From Penaeus vannamei (taxonomy: Eukaryota; Arthropoda; Malacostraca; Decapoda; Penaeidae): 64,000 nucleotides of DNA. A program made the translations under genes and the position numbers. Position 1 is the first letter of the stretch. Each line of letters opens with the position of its first letter. The notes under the pieces were generated by a model. The model had not been told where the DNA came from and ran no database searches. It saw only the letters and a list, made by a program, of their open reading frames with translations. The stretch covers positions 32,356,796-32,420,795 of the forward strand of contig NC_091560.1 of NCBI RefSeq assembly GCF_042767895.1, in the 5' to 3' direction. Shown here one piece after another: positions 37,073 to 49,641 of this stretch.

Positions 37073-37842
37073 ATGATCTTACTTTTCCGTCTCCCTCTTC
37101 AGTAATCATAATTGTCAAAGAATATTGTTCATATTATCATTATAGTTATTCATATCCAATATGAACCCGATTGCTTCAGTTTGAACTCTAGATAACATTA
37201 AATATGCTATATAATCGAGGTCAATTTCTGGGTGTACTGATATGGTGTTTGTAACTTTCCAGATTAATATTAGGTGATTAGCAAATCCTTTTTCCGGTCG
37301 GTGTGTTCCACTTGTGACGCGCCGATCCGGATTTGATTTAAGTCGAAGGAAAATTATAATTACCAAGCTCCGTGTGTACACAGGGAAAATGAGTATGTTT
37401 TATATCCTTCTGGATGTACTGATATACGAGACTCCAAATTAAGATTAGGTGATTAGCACTCCTGAAATGTTTACGGGGAAGTGTCCTCAACTTGTGGCAG
37501 ACGTAATATAACTCCAACAAAGCTAATTGATATGTCTTAATATACATTTCCATCGATCTTATTATAGAAATTTACATCTAATACAATAATGTCAATTTCC
37601 AACATTAGTGTAGATCAAAGATCAAATAGGAATTGAGAAAAGCATTTTTCTCTATCATTCGTGGGCAGCAACAGTAAACTATAACGCTAGAAGGTAAGCT
37701 AGAAGGTAAGCTCAAAGTCCCTGTTAATAGTGTGGCACTATTTTGGAACAATTACGAACATTAATAACAACAGTGATTATGAAAGCAATAAAATGTATGC
37801 AGAGAAAATATTGATTTGAAAATTTTAAAGAGAACATCCATA

Positions 37843-37913
37843 GTTTCCGTCAGGATTTGAACCCGAGTCTACTGATTAGGAGACAGTCATGCTATCCTTT
37901 ACAACACGAAAAC
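37843..37913 (-). tRNA. tRNA-like gene, anticodon CCT (Arg)
   Basis: Loop CTCCTAA on ACTGT/TCAGT. B box intact. The D arm is changed (TGTTGTAAAGG), weakening the A box. Acceptor GTTTTCG/CGGAAAC. Confidence 0.45.
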
Positions 37914-38366
37914 TTCTAAACATTACAGTGGTTAATAGTGTACATAAAATAAAATATCATTACAATACTTCGCATGTACACAGCGAAATTAACTTGTATT
38001 ATCGAGGACAACTTGTAGGTGTACTAATATGGAGATTGAAACTTTCCTAAGGAAAGTTAGGTGATTAGCAAATCTTTTTTTCCGGTCATGTGTTCAATCT
38101 GTGACGCGCCGATTCGGCCATTCTATAAAAATACACCTTATACAAAAATGCTTAGTAACTCAAGGTAAGCTAAAATATGGAGTGAGAACGTTTTTCCGTC
38201 GCATTCGTGAATGGCAAGTGAAATGAAACATTCAGTGGTAAGTAGAGAAGAACCCCTTCCATTGTCTGACATTTATAGACGATTATGTCACAATTTATTA
38301 TGTCAGTAACATTTGCACTGAAAATAAAATGAGTTCGAAAATAATTTAAAAAGTGTATGTGTGTTA

Positions 38367-38437
38367 GTCTCCGTCAGGATTTGAACCCGAGTCTACTGAT
38401 TAAGAGGCAGTCATGCTATCCACTACACCACGGAGAC
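38367..38437 (-). tRNA. tRNA-like gene, anticodon CTT (Lys)
   Basis: Consensus copy. TATA-like TTTTATATATGTATATA 38463-38479 and T5 terminator 38348-38352. Confidence 0.66.
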
Positions 38438-39560
38438 TTAGATGAAAGTAGTTAAACAAATATTTTTATATATGTATATAGTGAACGCCTACCTATTTCC
38501 TATGTTGTTTGTCCTTTTCTTTCTTTCATTGCAAGAGTACAAAACAATAATTTTGTTTTTCAGTAAAGTTATTAGGGGAATTTTCATGATCCGCCCGTTT
38601 TCAAAACGCATTCATATTCAGTACTTTTACAAGAATGTTGTCTTATTCTTTTGCGGAATTACTTTGGTATCAGTTGCAAAACCTGGCCTAGGTCAAGACG
38701 CTAGTTCACGTGGCGTGTTTTGAGTCTGCAAAGGTATGTTAATGTGAACAAATTTGATACACCATAAAAATACTTTGGTAATGACAAACGTCTGTTCTTT
38801 CTCTCACTTTCTCTTCCCTTTTTCTCACTTTTTCTTCCCTCTCTCTCTCTTTTATTCTTTTTCTCTTCCCTCTCTCCTCCCTTATAATGAAGATAAATGT
38901 CTAACAAATGCTATATATGTAACAATTATTATTATAACTTGCCATTATATTAATGCCAATCATTATAACAATACTTATGATGATACTGCTTTTGTTCGGT
39001 TTTGTAAAAATTCTCACTCATATATATTCGCGAACGCCCTGCTATTTCACTGAATGCAGAATTTCTCTTGCACTTCGCCACAGGTCTTATCATAGCCTAC
39101 GAAACCTATACAGTGTTTATGAACCCTATTGTGTGCGTGGTTTGCTTTCACCTTGAACTATTGATAAAATTCCAGTTACCACGTTGCGAGTGTACACAAA
39201 ATAAACTCCTTCCGGGTGAAATGATATACCACGTGACACGTTCCTAATTAAGATTAGGTGATTAGCACTCCTTAGATGTTTGCGAGTAAGTGTCCTCAAC
39301 CTGTGCGCGCCGATTGAGACATAATGAAATTCCAAGTTTGTTTAATTATAAATTGTCATGTCTCAATGTACTGTAGTTAATAGATGAAAGCTAAAAACGA
39401 ATTGAGAAGAGCATTTGTAGGAACCAAAAACATAAACGGTCGACAGCTCCTTGTTCACAGTCTGGTACTATTCTATAACAATTACACATAGTAATAATAG
39501 TAATGAGTGCATAGTAATGTATGCAGTAAATATATTGGTGTAAAAAAAGGTAGATTAATA

Positions 39561-39631
39561 GTCCACATAAAGATTTGAAACCGAGTCTACTGTTTCAGAG
39601 GCAGACATGCTATCCACTACATAACACGAAC
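39561..39631 (-). pseudogene. tRNA-like relic, anticodon CTG (Gln)
   Basis: D arm keeps AGTGGATAGC, unlike most CTG relics. T stem mispaired. T7 run about 15 bp downstream. Confidence 0.5.
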
Positions 39632-40673
39632 TATTTAAGAAAAATGTATCCTTTGAAATATAAAAGACATTTCATCTCCCTCGTTCTTTCATCTCTGTCT
39701 GTCTGTCTGCCTGTCTATCTGTTTGTCTCTTTGCTTCGCGTCCCTTTTATGATGTCTATATTTTTGTCTATTCTCCTTTTTACAAAGATGGAATAGTAAA
39801 AGCCACAATGGAAATTAAATCGTGATTTTTTTTCAAATCTACATTGAAAAACAAAACAAAACAAAAAGGACGAATGTCTTTCAATCTTTCTTTTCAGTCT
39901 CCCTCTTCATTAAAAAAAATAATTGTAATTGTCAAAAAATATTGTTCATATTATCACCATAATATTTTCTGTAATTTGCTATTGCCATTATGATAATAAT
40001 CATGATAATAATAATGTTACTGCTGTTGTCTCTGTGTTAAAATTCTCACTAATATGTATTCGTGTACGATTTACTAGCTCACTGGAAGTAGGATTGCCTC
40101 ATAAACTTGGTCATAGGTCTTGTCGTAACCTACAAAAGAATGTATTGAATTCAGTAGTTTTCACAATACACTGGTTAATAGTTTTGATATGATCCATGGC
40201 TGAATATCCAACTATGAACCCGGTTGCTTTAAGCTTGAACTCTAGATAAAATTACAATTACCATGTTTCGTGTATAAACAGCGAAATTAACTTATTAACT
40301 ATATTATCGAGAACAACTTTTGGGTGTGTACTGATTTGACGTGTAAGATTTAAATAAATTTATGTTCATTATAAATCAATATCTTTCCATATACATTCCA
40401 ATTTATTTTTCTATACAAATACACGTTATACAAAAATGCAACTTCCCATTTGCACTATACTCACTCGAGGAAAGCAAATGTATGGAGTGAGAAAGGCGTT
40501 TTTCCGAAGCATTCGTGAGTGGCAAGTGAAATGTAATATTCATTGGCAAGTAGAGAAGAACCCCGTTCACAGTCTGACATTTTGTAGGCGATCGTGTATG
40601 GTAACAATTTCGCTGAAAATAAAATCTTAAAAATATAACGTTTGAAAATAATTTTAAAAGTGTATGTGTGTTA

Positions 40674-40744
40674 GTCTCCGTCAGGATTTGAACCCGAGTC
40701 TACTGATTAAGAGGCAGTCATGCTATCCACTGCACCACGGAAAC
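40674..40744 (-). tRNA. tRNA-like gene, anticodon CTT (Lys)
   Basis: Acceptor GTTTCCG/CGGAGAC; D arm TGGTGCAGTGG. TATATATAT 40772-40780; T4 40656-40659. Confidence 0.64.
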
Positions 40745-41182
40745 TTACAAGATACGTAGGTAAAACGAATTTATATATATGCTTATGAGAGCGCCTTCCT
40801 ATTTATGTTATTTGTCTGTCTTTCTCTTCTAATTTATTTCTTTACTATGATTATTATCACTGGCTACTTACAGGAGGGAGTATAAGATTATTATAATTTT
40901 GTGTTTCAGGAATGTTATTGAGGGAATTTTCATGATCCGCCTGTTTTCAAAACGCATTCATATGCAGTACTATTACAAGAATATTGTATTTATTTTATGC
41001 GGCATTACTGTGATATCAATTGCAAATCCTGGCCTAAGTCAAGACGCTAGTTCACGCGGCTTGTTCAGACAGTCTGTAAGGAGATGTTGATATGAACTAT
41101 TTTGATACACCATAAAAATACCAAGATAAGGACGAACATGTCTTTTATTCTCTTTCTCTCTCCTTCTTTATCATGAAAATAA

Positions 41183-41199
41183 CAAATTCTGACGTGGAC
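41183..41199 (+). pseudogene. tRNA 3' remnant at inversion junction A
   Basis: Same 17-nt T-loop-to-acceptor remnant and fusion point as 24551-24567. Confidence 0.65.
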
Positions 41200-42229
41200 T
41201 ATTAATGATTTAATTTTTACATAATTTTATTACCTACATTTCCACTGCCTACATTTATTTCCTTTATAAGCACTACCATTATTAATATATATAATCGCTA
41301 TAAAAAAGTATCACACTGTGAACAGGGTACCGTTGTTACCCGCAAAGTTGTGCTAATCACCTACTCTTTATTTGGAACGTGTCAAACGGTGCATCAATAC
41401 ACCCGGAAGGAGTTATTCTGTATTAAAGGGAATGTCTATCTTCGTTGGGTACACACGGAACATGGCAACTGTAATCTCATCTAGAGTTCAAGGTGAAAGC
41501 AAACCACGCACACAGCAGGGTTCATAAACACTACACAGCTTTTGTAGGGTTTAAGACCTATGGCGAAGTGTAAGAGGCAATTCTGCATTCAGTTAGCAAG
41601 GCGTTCGAGAATATACGAGTAAGAATTTTAGCAAAGATCAACAGCAACAGGATCATCACTAAATGTTATCTTAATGATTGTAATTACGATAATGATGTTA
41701 TATTTATGATATATATAACATTTGTTAGACAATTATTGTTTTCCTGATAAGGGCGGAGAGGACGAGAGAGAGGGAAGGGAAAGAGAATAAAAAAGAGGGA
41801 GGGAAGAGAAAGTGAGAAAAGGAGAATAAAAGACAGACGTTCGTCATTGTCGTAGTATTTTATGATGTATCGAATTTGTTCACAGTAACACACCGTTCCA
41901 GACCGTCCAAACACGCCACGTGAACTAGCGTGTTGACCTAGGCCAGGATTTGCAATTGATGTGGAAGTAAAAAAAAGCAAAAGCTAAATACAATTTTGTA
42001 ATAGTACTGAATATGAATGCGTTGTGAAAACAGGCAGATCATGAAAATTCCCCTAATAACATCAGTGAAAAACGAAATTATAACAATTATGTACCCCCTC
42101 CCCCCCGGTAATGACCCAGTGAAAATTATCATAGAAAAGAAAGAAAAGAAAAAAGACAACAACACAGGAAATAGGTAGGCGCATCTTATATGCATAGATA
42201 CAAATTTGTCTTGCATTTTTGTTACTTAC

Positions 42230-42300
42230 GTCTTCGTGGTGTAGTGGATAGCATGACTGCCTCTTAATCAGTTGACTCGGGTTCAAATCCTGACGGAGAC
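42230..42300 (+). tRNA. tRNA-like gene, anticodon CTT (Lys)
   Basis: Acceptor GTCTTCG/CGGAGAC with one wobble. Variable region TGAC as in 25607. TATA-like 42187-42200; T4 42314-42317. Confidence 0.62.
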
Positions 42301-43376
42301 AATGACACATACATTTTAAAAATTATTTTGAGACATATTATATTCTTAAAATTTGTATTTTCATTGCAGTTGTTACCATACATGATTATCTATAAAATGC
42401 CAGACTGTGAACTGGGTTCTCTACTTACCACTGAAAGTTGATTTCACTTGCCATTCACGAATGCTACAGAAAAAAACGTTTTTTTTTCCATAATTTAGCT
42501 TTCCTCAAGTTACTATAGCACAACTGTGAATTTGCATGTTTGTATCCAACGTGTATTTGTATAGAATAATAAATTGGAATGTATATTCAAAAATCTTGAT
42601 TTAAATTGAACCTAAGTCGTTAAAGTCACATCCGGGTCGGCGGGTTACAGTTTGAAAACACCGACAGAGAACAGTTTTGCTAATCACCTAATCTTAATTT
42701 GGAAAGTCTCAAACGCCAAATCAATACACCCAGATGTTGTCCTTGATAATACAGCATATTCAATTTCGCTGTGTACACATGAGACATAGTAATAGTAATT
42801 TTATTTATAGTTCAAGCTGAAAGCAACCAGGTTGATTTTTTTTTTAAGCGGAACAACAGCAGTATCATTGGTATTATATTAATGATTGTGATTATGATAA
42901 GGGCAAGTTATGATGATTATTATAGTTATAACATTTGTTAAACAATTGTTATTTTCATGATAAAGGAGAAGGCGAGATAAAAGAATAAAAGACACGTTCG
43001 TCATTATCATAGTATTCTTATGGTGAATCAAATTTGTTCATATTATTATACCCTTACAGACTGTCAAAACAGGCCACGTGAACTAGCCTGTTGACCTATG
43101 CCAGGAATTGAATAAATAAAAAACTAATCCCGTGAAAGATAAATGCAATATTATAGTAATAATACAGAATATGAATGCGTTTTGAGAACAGGCGGATCAT
43201 GAACATTCCCTAATAACATTACTGAAATACAAAACTATCATAATTTTGCACTCCCTCCTGTAATGACGCAGTAATAATTATCATAGAAAAGAAAGAAAGA
43301 AAAAGAAAAACAAACATTGGAAATAAGCGCTTCAATATAGGTATATACAAATTCGTTTCACTTTTACATCAATTAA

Positions 43377-43447
43377 GTCTCCGTGGTGTAGTGGATAGCA
43401 TGGCTGCCTCTTAATCACCAGACTCGGGTCCAAATCCTGACGGAGAC
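43377..43447 (+). pseudogene. tRNA-like copy, CTT, anticodon stem and B box damaged
   Basis: Derived from the G27 variant, but the 3' side reads TCACC, breaking the stem, and the B box is GGTCCAAATCC. TATA-like 43342-43348 and T runs from 43453 remain. Confidence 0.5.
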
Positions 43448-44275
43448 TAACATTTTCATTTTTTTTTTTTTTATTATTTTCAAACATTATATGATTAAGA
43501 TTTTATTTTCAGTGCCATTGTTACCATACATGATCGTCTATAAAATGTCAGGCAGTGGAAGGGATTCTTCTCTATTTAACACTGAAAGTTTTATTTCAGT
43601 TGCCACTCACGAATGCTACGGAAAACGCCCTTCCTCGAGTTACTATAGCACAACTGGGAATTTGCATTTTTGTATAACATGGTTATTTGTAGAGAATAAT
43701 AAATCGGAATGTATATTCAAAGATAAGATAATTAACCTAAATTCGTTAATGTCCGGACCGGCGCGTCACAGGTTGAAGACACCGACCAGAAATAAAGGTT
43801 TGCTAATCACCTAATCCTCATTTCGACTCAGACTCCATATTAGTACACACACAAGTTGCCCTCGATAATATATTCAATAATTTCGCTACGTACACACGAA
43901 ACATGGTAATCGTAATTGTAACTAGAGTTCAAGCTGAAAGCAACCGGGTTCATAGTTGGATATTCAGCCAAAGATCATATCCACACCAAAAACAAGTGTA
44001 TTGAGAAAACCACTGAATTCAATAGGACACTACGGTTTTTTTGTAGGTTTCAATAAGACGTATGACTAAGAGTAAGAAACAATTTTACTTATAATTAACC
44101 TAACTTTTTTATTATATCTGCATCGGCGGGCACAGGTTGAGGACACTTACCCGCAAACATCTAAGGAGTGCTAATCACCTAATCTTAATTAGGAACGTGT
44201 CAGACGGATCATGAAAATTATCTTGATAACATTATTGAAACACAAAGTGATAATATTGTACTTCCTCTTGTAATG

Positions 44276-44350
44276 ATATCATAATGTAATGTATATCATA
44301 ATATAATGTATATAATTGTAATGATATCATAATGTAGTGATATCATAAGA
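44276..44350. repeat. AT-rich minisatellite
   Basis: Imperfect repeats of TAATGATATCATAATGTA, palindromic around GATATC, between spacer and the (TA)n run. Confidence 0.75.
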
Positions 44351-44504
44351 AAGAAAAAAGAGACAAACAACATAGGAAAGAAGTAGGTGCTGTTATTTAG
44401 TTATATAGATACTCGTTTTGCTATTTTTCATGCGTTTGAACTAGATTTTTGAACTAGGCAGAAGACCTGTATTTACATTTAATATCAACGTAGTGTAGGA
44501 AATG

Positions 44505-44572
<68 letters not shown>
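44505..44572. repeat. (TA)n microsatellite, about 68 bp
   Basis: Pure TA run. The left flank is the inverse of the right flank of the 9982-10112 run, so this is the same locus in an inverted unit with about half the length. Confidence 0.97.
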
Positions 44573-44574
<2 letters not shown>

Positions 44575-45103
44575 TTTAACCAGTGTATTGAGAAAACTAC
44601 TGAATTCAATACAGTTTTTGTAGGTTACGACAAGACCTATGACTAAGTTTATGAGGCAATCCTACTTCCAGTGAGCTAGTAAATCGTACACGAATACATA
44701 TTAGTGAGAATTTTTACAGAGACAACAGCAGTAACATTATTATTATCATGATGATTATCATTACGGCAATAGCAAATTACAATAAATATTATGGTGATAA
44801 TATGAACAGTAATTTTTGACAATTACAATTATTTTTATAATGGTGAGGGAGACTGAAAAGAGAGATTGAAAGACATTCGTCCTTTTTGTTTTGTTTCTCA
44901 TGGTAGATTTGAAACAATTCACGATTTAATTTCCATTGTGGCTTTTACTATTCCATCTTTGTATAAAGGAGAATAGACTAAAATATAGTCATCATAAAAG
45001 GGACGCGAGGCAAAGAGACAGATAGACAGGCAGACAGACAGAGATGAAAGAACAAGGGAGATGAAATGTTTTTATATTTCAAAGGATACATTTTTCTTAA
45101 ATA

Positions 45104-45174
45104 GTTCGTGTTATGTAGTGGGTAGCACTTCTGCCTCTGAAACAGTAGACTCGGGTTCAAATCTTTATGTGGAC
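45104..45174 (+). pseudogene. tRNA-like relic, anticodon CTG (Gln)
   Basis: Full 71 nt; acceptor GTTCGTG/TGTGGAC pairs by wobble. GGGTTCAAATCT keeps most of the B box. D arm AGTGGGTAGCACT. T6 about 16 bp downstream. Confidence 0.5.
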
Positions 45175-46301
45175 TATTAATCTACCTTTTTTCACACCAA
45201 TATTTTTACTGCATACATTACTATGCACTCACTACTATTATTACCATGTGTAATCGTTATAGAATAGTACCAGACTGTGAACAAGGGGCTGTCGACCGTT
45301 ATGTTTTTGGTACCTACAAATGCTCTTCTCAATTCGTTTTTAGCTTTCATCTATTAACTACAGTACATTTGGGAAATATCACTTCTCTATTATATGCGAA
45401 TTTCTCTAAAATAAGCGATGGCAACTTGCATTAATACTTGACAATTTATAATTAAACTAACTTGGAATTTCATTATGTCGGCATCGGCGCGCACAGGTTG
45501 AGGACACTTACTCGCAAACATCTAAGGAGTGCTAATCACCTAATCTTAATTAGGAACGTGTCACGTGGTATATCATTTCACCCGGAAGGAGTTTATTTTG
45601 TGTACACACGCAACATGGTAACTGGAATTTTATCAATAGTTCAAGGTGAAAGCAAACCACGCACACAATAGGGTTCATAAACACTGTAGGTTTCGTAGGC
45701 TATGATAAGACCTGTGGCGAAGTGCAAGAAAAATTCTGCATTCAGTGAAATAGCAGGGCGTTCGCGAATATATATGAGTGAGAATTTTCACAAAGCCTAA
45801 CAACAGCAGAATCATCATAAGTGTTATTATAATGCTTGTCATTAAGATAATGGCAAGATATATAACATTTGTTAGACAATTATCTTCATTATAAGGGAGG
45901 AGAGAGGGAAGAGAAAGAGAATAAGAGAGAGGGAGGGAAGAGAAAGTGAGAGAAAGAACAGACGTTTGTAATTACCAAAGAATTTTTATGGTGTATCAAA
46001 TTTGTTCACATTAACATACCCTTGCAGACTCAAAACACGCCACGTGAACTAGCGTCTTGACCTAATTCCGCAAAAGAATAAGACAACATTCTTGTAAAAG
46101 TACTGAATATGAATGCGTTTTGAAAACGGGCGGATCATGAAAATTCCCCAAATAACTTTACTGAAAAACAAAATTATAATTTTGTACTCTTGTAATGACC
46201 CAGTGATCATTTTCATATGAAAGAAAAGGACAAACAACATAGGAAATAGGTAGGCGTTCCTATATGCATATATAATAATTCGTTTAACTGCTACCATCTA
46301 A

Positions 46302-46372
46302 GTCTCCGTGGTGTAGTGGATAGCATGACTGCCTCTTAATCAGTAGACTCGGGTTCAAATCCTGACGGAGAC
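46302..46372 (+). tRNA. tRNA-like gene, anticodon CTT (Lys)
   Basis: Exact consensus, all acceptor pairs Watson-Crick. TATATAAT at 46269-46276 (26-33 bp upstream); T4 terminator 46387-46390. One of the most intact genes in the window. Confidence 0.68.
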
Positions 46373-46666
46373 TCATACGAAGCTAATTTTAAATTATTGT
46401 CGAATTCAAGTGCAAATGTTATTGTGACATAATCTATAAAATGTCCGACAGTGGAAGAGGTTCTTCTCTACTTACCACTGAATGCTTAATTTCACTTGCC
46501 ATTCACGAATGCTACGGAAAAAGGTTCTCACTCCATATTTTAGCTTACCTTGAGTTACTAAGCATTTTTGTATAAGGTGTATTTTTTTTTAAATTACCGG
46601 ATTGGCGCGTCACAGATTGAACACATGACCGGAAAAAAGGTTTGCTAATCACCTAACTTTACTTAG

Positions 46667-46682
46667 GAAAGTTTCAACTTTC
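46667..46682. other. Inversion junction B
   Basis: GAAAGTTTCAACTTTC; plus-oriented to the left, minus-oriented to the right. Confidence 0.75.
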
Positions 46683-47451
46683 ATTATCTTACTTTTCCGT
46701 CTCCCTCTTTAGTAATCATAATTGTCAAAAAATATTGTTCATATTATTATCATTATAGTTATTCATATCCAATATGAACCCGATTGCTTCAGCTTGAACT
46801 CTAGATAACATTAACTATGCTATATAATCGAGGACAACTTCTGGGTGTACTGATATGGTGTTTGTAACTTTCCAGATTAAGATTAGGTGATTAGCAAACC
46901 TTTTTTCCGGTCGGTGTGTTCCACTTGTGACGCGCCGATCCGGATTTGATTTAAGTCGAAGTAAAATCATAATTACCAAGCTCCGTGTGTACACAGGGAA
47001 AATGAGTATGTTTTAGATCCTTCTGGATGTACTGATATGCGAGACTTTCCAAATTAAGATTAGGTGATTAGCACTAGTGATTAGAAATGTTTACGGGGAA
47101 GTGTCCTCAACTTGTGGCAGACGTAATCTAATTCCAACAAAGCTAATTGATATGTTTTAATTTACATTTCCATCGCTCTTATTAGAGAAATTTACATCTA
47201 ATACAATAATGTCAATTCTCAACATTAGTGTAGATCAAAGATCAAATAGGAAATGAGAAAAGCATTTTTCTCTATCATTCGTGGGCAGCAACAGTAAACT
47301 ATAACGCTAGAAGGTAAGCTCATAGTCCCTGTTAATAGCCTGGCACTATTCTGGAACAATTACGAACATTAATAACAACATTGATTATGAAATCAATAAA
47401 ATGTATGCAGAGAAAATATTGATTTGAACATTTTAAAGAAGCATATCCATA

Positions 47452-47520
47452 GTTTCCGTCAGGATTTGAACCCGAGTCTACTGATTAGGAGACAGTCATA
47501 CTATCCATTACCACGGAAAC
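47452..47520 (-). pseudogene. tRNA-like relic, anticodon CCT (Arg)
   Basis: 69 nt; two bases lost from the A box region (plus strand ATTACCACGG in place of ATTACACCACGG). Acceptor GTTTCCG/CGGAAAC is fully paired. B box intact. Confidence 0.48.
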
Positions 47521-47971
47521 TTCTAAACAATACAGTGGTTAATGGTGTAAATAAAATAAAATACTATTACCATGCTTCGTATGTACACAGCGAAATTAAC
47601 TTGTATTATCGAGGACAACTTCTAGGTGTACTAATATGGAGATTGAAACTTTCCTAAGGAAAGTTAGGTGATTAGCAAACCTTTTTTCCGGTCGTGTGTT
47701 CAATCTGTGATGCGCCGATCCGGTCATTCTATAAAAAATACACCTTATACAAAAATGCTTAGTAACTCAAGGTAAGCTAAATTATGGAGTGAGAACGTTT
47801 TTCCGTCGCATTCGTGAATGGCAAGTGAAATGAAACCTTCAGTGGTAAATAGAGAAGAACCTCTTCCACTGTCCATTTTATAGACGATTATGTCACAATA
47901 ACATTTGCACTGAAAATAAAATCTTAAAAATATTTGAGTTCGAAATTAATTAAAAAAGTGTATGTGTGTTA

Positions 47972-48042
47972 GTCTCCGTCAGGATTTGAACCCGAGTCTA
48001 CTGATTAAGAGGCAGTCATGCTATCCACTACACCACGGAGAC
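47972..48042 (-). tRNA. tRNA-like gene, anticodon CTT (Lys)
   Basis: Consensus. TATATATAT 48070-48078; T6 terminator 47952-47957. Confidence 0.66.
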
Positions 48043-48622
48043 TTAGATAGTAACAGTTAAACGAATTTTTATATATATCTATATGAACGCCTACGGATTT
48101 CCTATGTTGTTTGTCCTTTTCTTTCTTTCATATGAAAATTATCACTGGGTCATTACAAGAGTACAAAATTACAATTTTGTTTTTCAGTAAAGTTATTAGG
48201 GGAATTTTCACGATCCGCCCGTTTTCAAAACGCATTCATATTCAGTACTTTTACAGGAATGTTGTCTTATTCTTTCGCGGAATTACTTTGGTATCAGTTG
48301 TAAATCCTGGCCTTGGTCAAGACGCTAGTTCACGTGGCGTGTTTTGAGTCTGCAAGGGTATGTTAAATAGCAGCGCCTACCTGTCTCTTTTTTAACCTTG
48401 GGTTTCAGTAATATAATTAAAATAATTCTCATGATCCGTCTGACATGTTCCAAAGGGATTACGAAAGTGATAATTCACAAATGTACTGTAGTTACTAGAT
48501 GAAAGCTAAACTACGGATTGAGAAGACCATTTGTCGGTACGCATAGTAATAATAGTAGTGATTGTAAAAGTAATAAATGTAGGCTGTAAATATATGGGCG
48601 AGAAAAAAAATGTAGATCAATA

Positions 48623-48693
48623 GTCCCCATCACGATTTGAACCCGAGTCTACTGTTTCAGAGGTAGTCATGATATCCAATCCATAACAGGAAC
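48623..48693 (-). pseudogene. tRNA-like relic, anticodon CTG (Gln)
   Basis: Acceptor GTTCCTG/TGGGGAC. GGGTTCAAATCG keeps most of the B box. Anticodon stem ACTAC/ACAGT has two mismatches. Subclass with 6914, 50855 and 63530. Confidence 0.5.
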
Positions 48694-49570
48694 TAATATT
48701 TTAGAAAAAAAAAATCTCTGAAATAATATGAATTGCACCTACCTTGTTCTTATATCTCTGTCTGTCTGTCTCTCGTCCCTTTTATGTCTCTATATTTTAG
48801 TCTGTTCTCATTTACAAAGAGATGGAAAGCTAACAGCCACAATAAGAATTTAAACTGAATCGTGAATTGTTTCAAATTAACTCTGGAAAAGAATACAATA
48901 AGGACGAATGTCTTTCTTTTCCGCTTCGCACTCACTGAAAGTAGAGTTGCCACGTACACTTAATAACAGATCTTATTGTAATCTACAAAAACTGTAGTTC
49001 TACTAAATTCAGTGATGTCTCAATCCACTGGCTAATGGTGTGGGTATGATCCATTCCTGTATATCCAACTGTGAACCCGGTTGCCTTCAGCTTCAACTTA
49101 GAATTACCATGTTTCGTGTGTACACAGCGAAATTAACTATGCTATTTCATCGAGGACAACTCTTTCTGGGTGCAGTGATATGGCGGCTGAGACTTTCCAA
49201 ATGAAGATTAGGTGATTAGCAATCCTTTATTCTGGCCGGTATCTTCAACCTGTGACGCGCCAATCCGGATATGATTTAAACGAATTTAGGTTAATTACAA
49301 CTAAATGGTTTTGAATAGCACGTTATACAAAAATGCAAATTCCCAGTTGTACTAAAGTAACTCGAGGGAAGCTAAAATATGGAGTGAGAAGAGCGTTTTT
49401 TCGTAGCATTCATGAGTGGCAAGTGAAATGAAACATTCAGTGGTAAGTAGAGAAGAACCTCTTCCACTGTCTGACATTTTATAGACGATTATGTCACAAT
49501 AACATTTGCATTGAAAATTAAATCTTGAAAATATGAGTTCAAAAATAATTTAAAAAGTGTATGTGTGTTA

Positions 49571-49641
49571 GTCTCCGTCAGGATTTGAACCCGAGTCTAC
49601 TGATTAAGAGGCAGTCATGCTATCCACTACACCACGGAGAC
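49571..49641 (-). tRNA. tRNA-like gene, anticodon CTT (Lys)
   Basis: Exact consensus. TATA-like 49667-49680; T5 terminator 49552-49556. Confidence 0.67.

Larger units (their letters stand above)
37073..41182 (-). repeat. Minus-oriented tRNA satellite block
   Basis: CCT, CTT, CTG, CTT at 37843, 38367, 39561 and 40674. Matches 21.3-24.55 kb in order and spacing. It contains a GTCT microsatellite (39697-39728). Confidence 0.83.
41200..46666 (+). repeat. Plus-oriented tRNA satellite block
   Basis: CTT, CTT, CTG, CTT copies at 42230, 43377, 45104 and 46302. The stretch 43700-44500 has no tRNA and is the inverse of about 10100-10800. Contains the second (TA)n run and a minisatellite. Confidence 0.82.
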
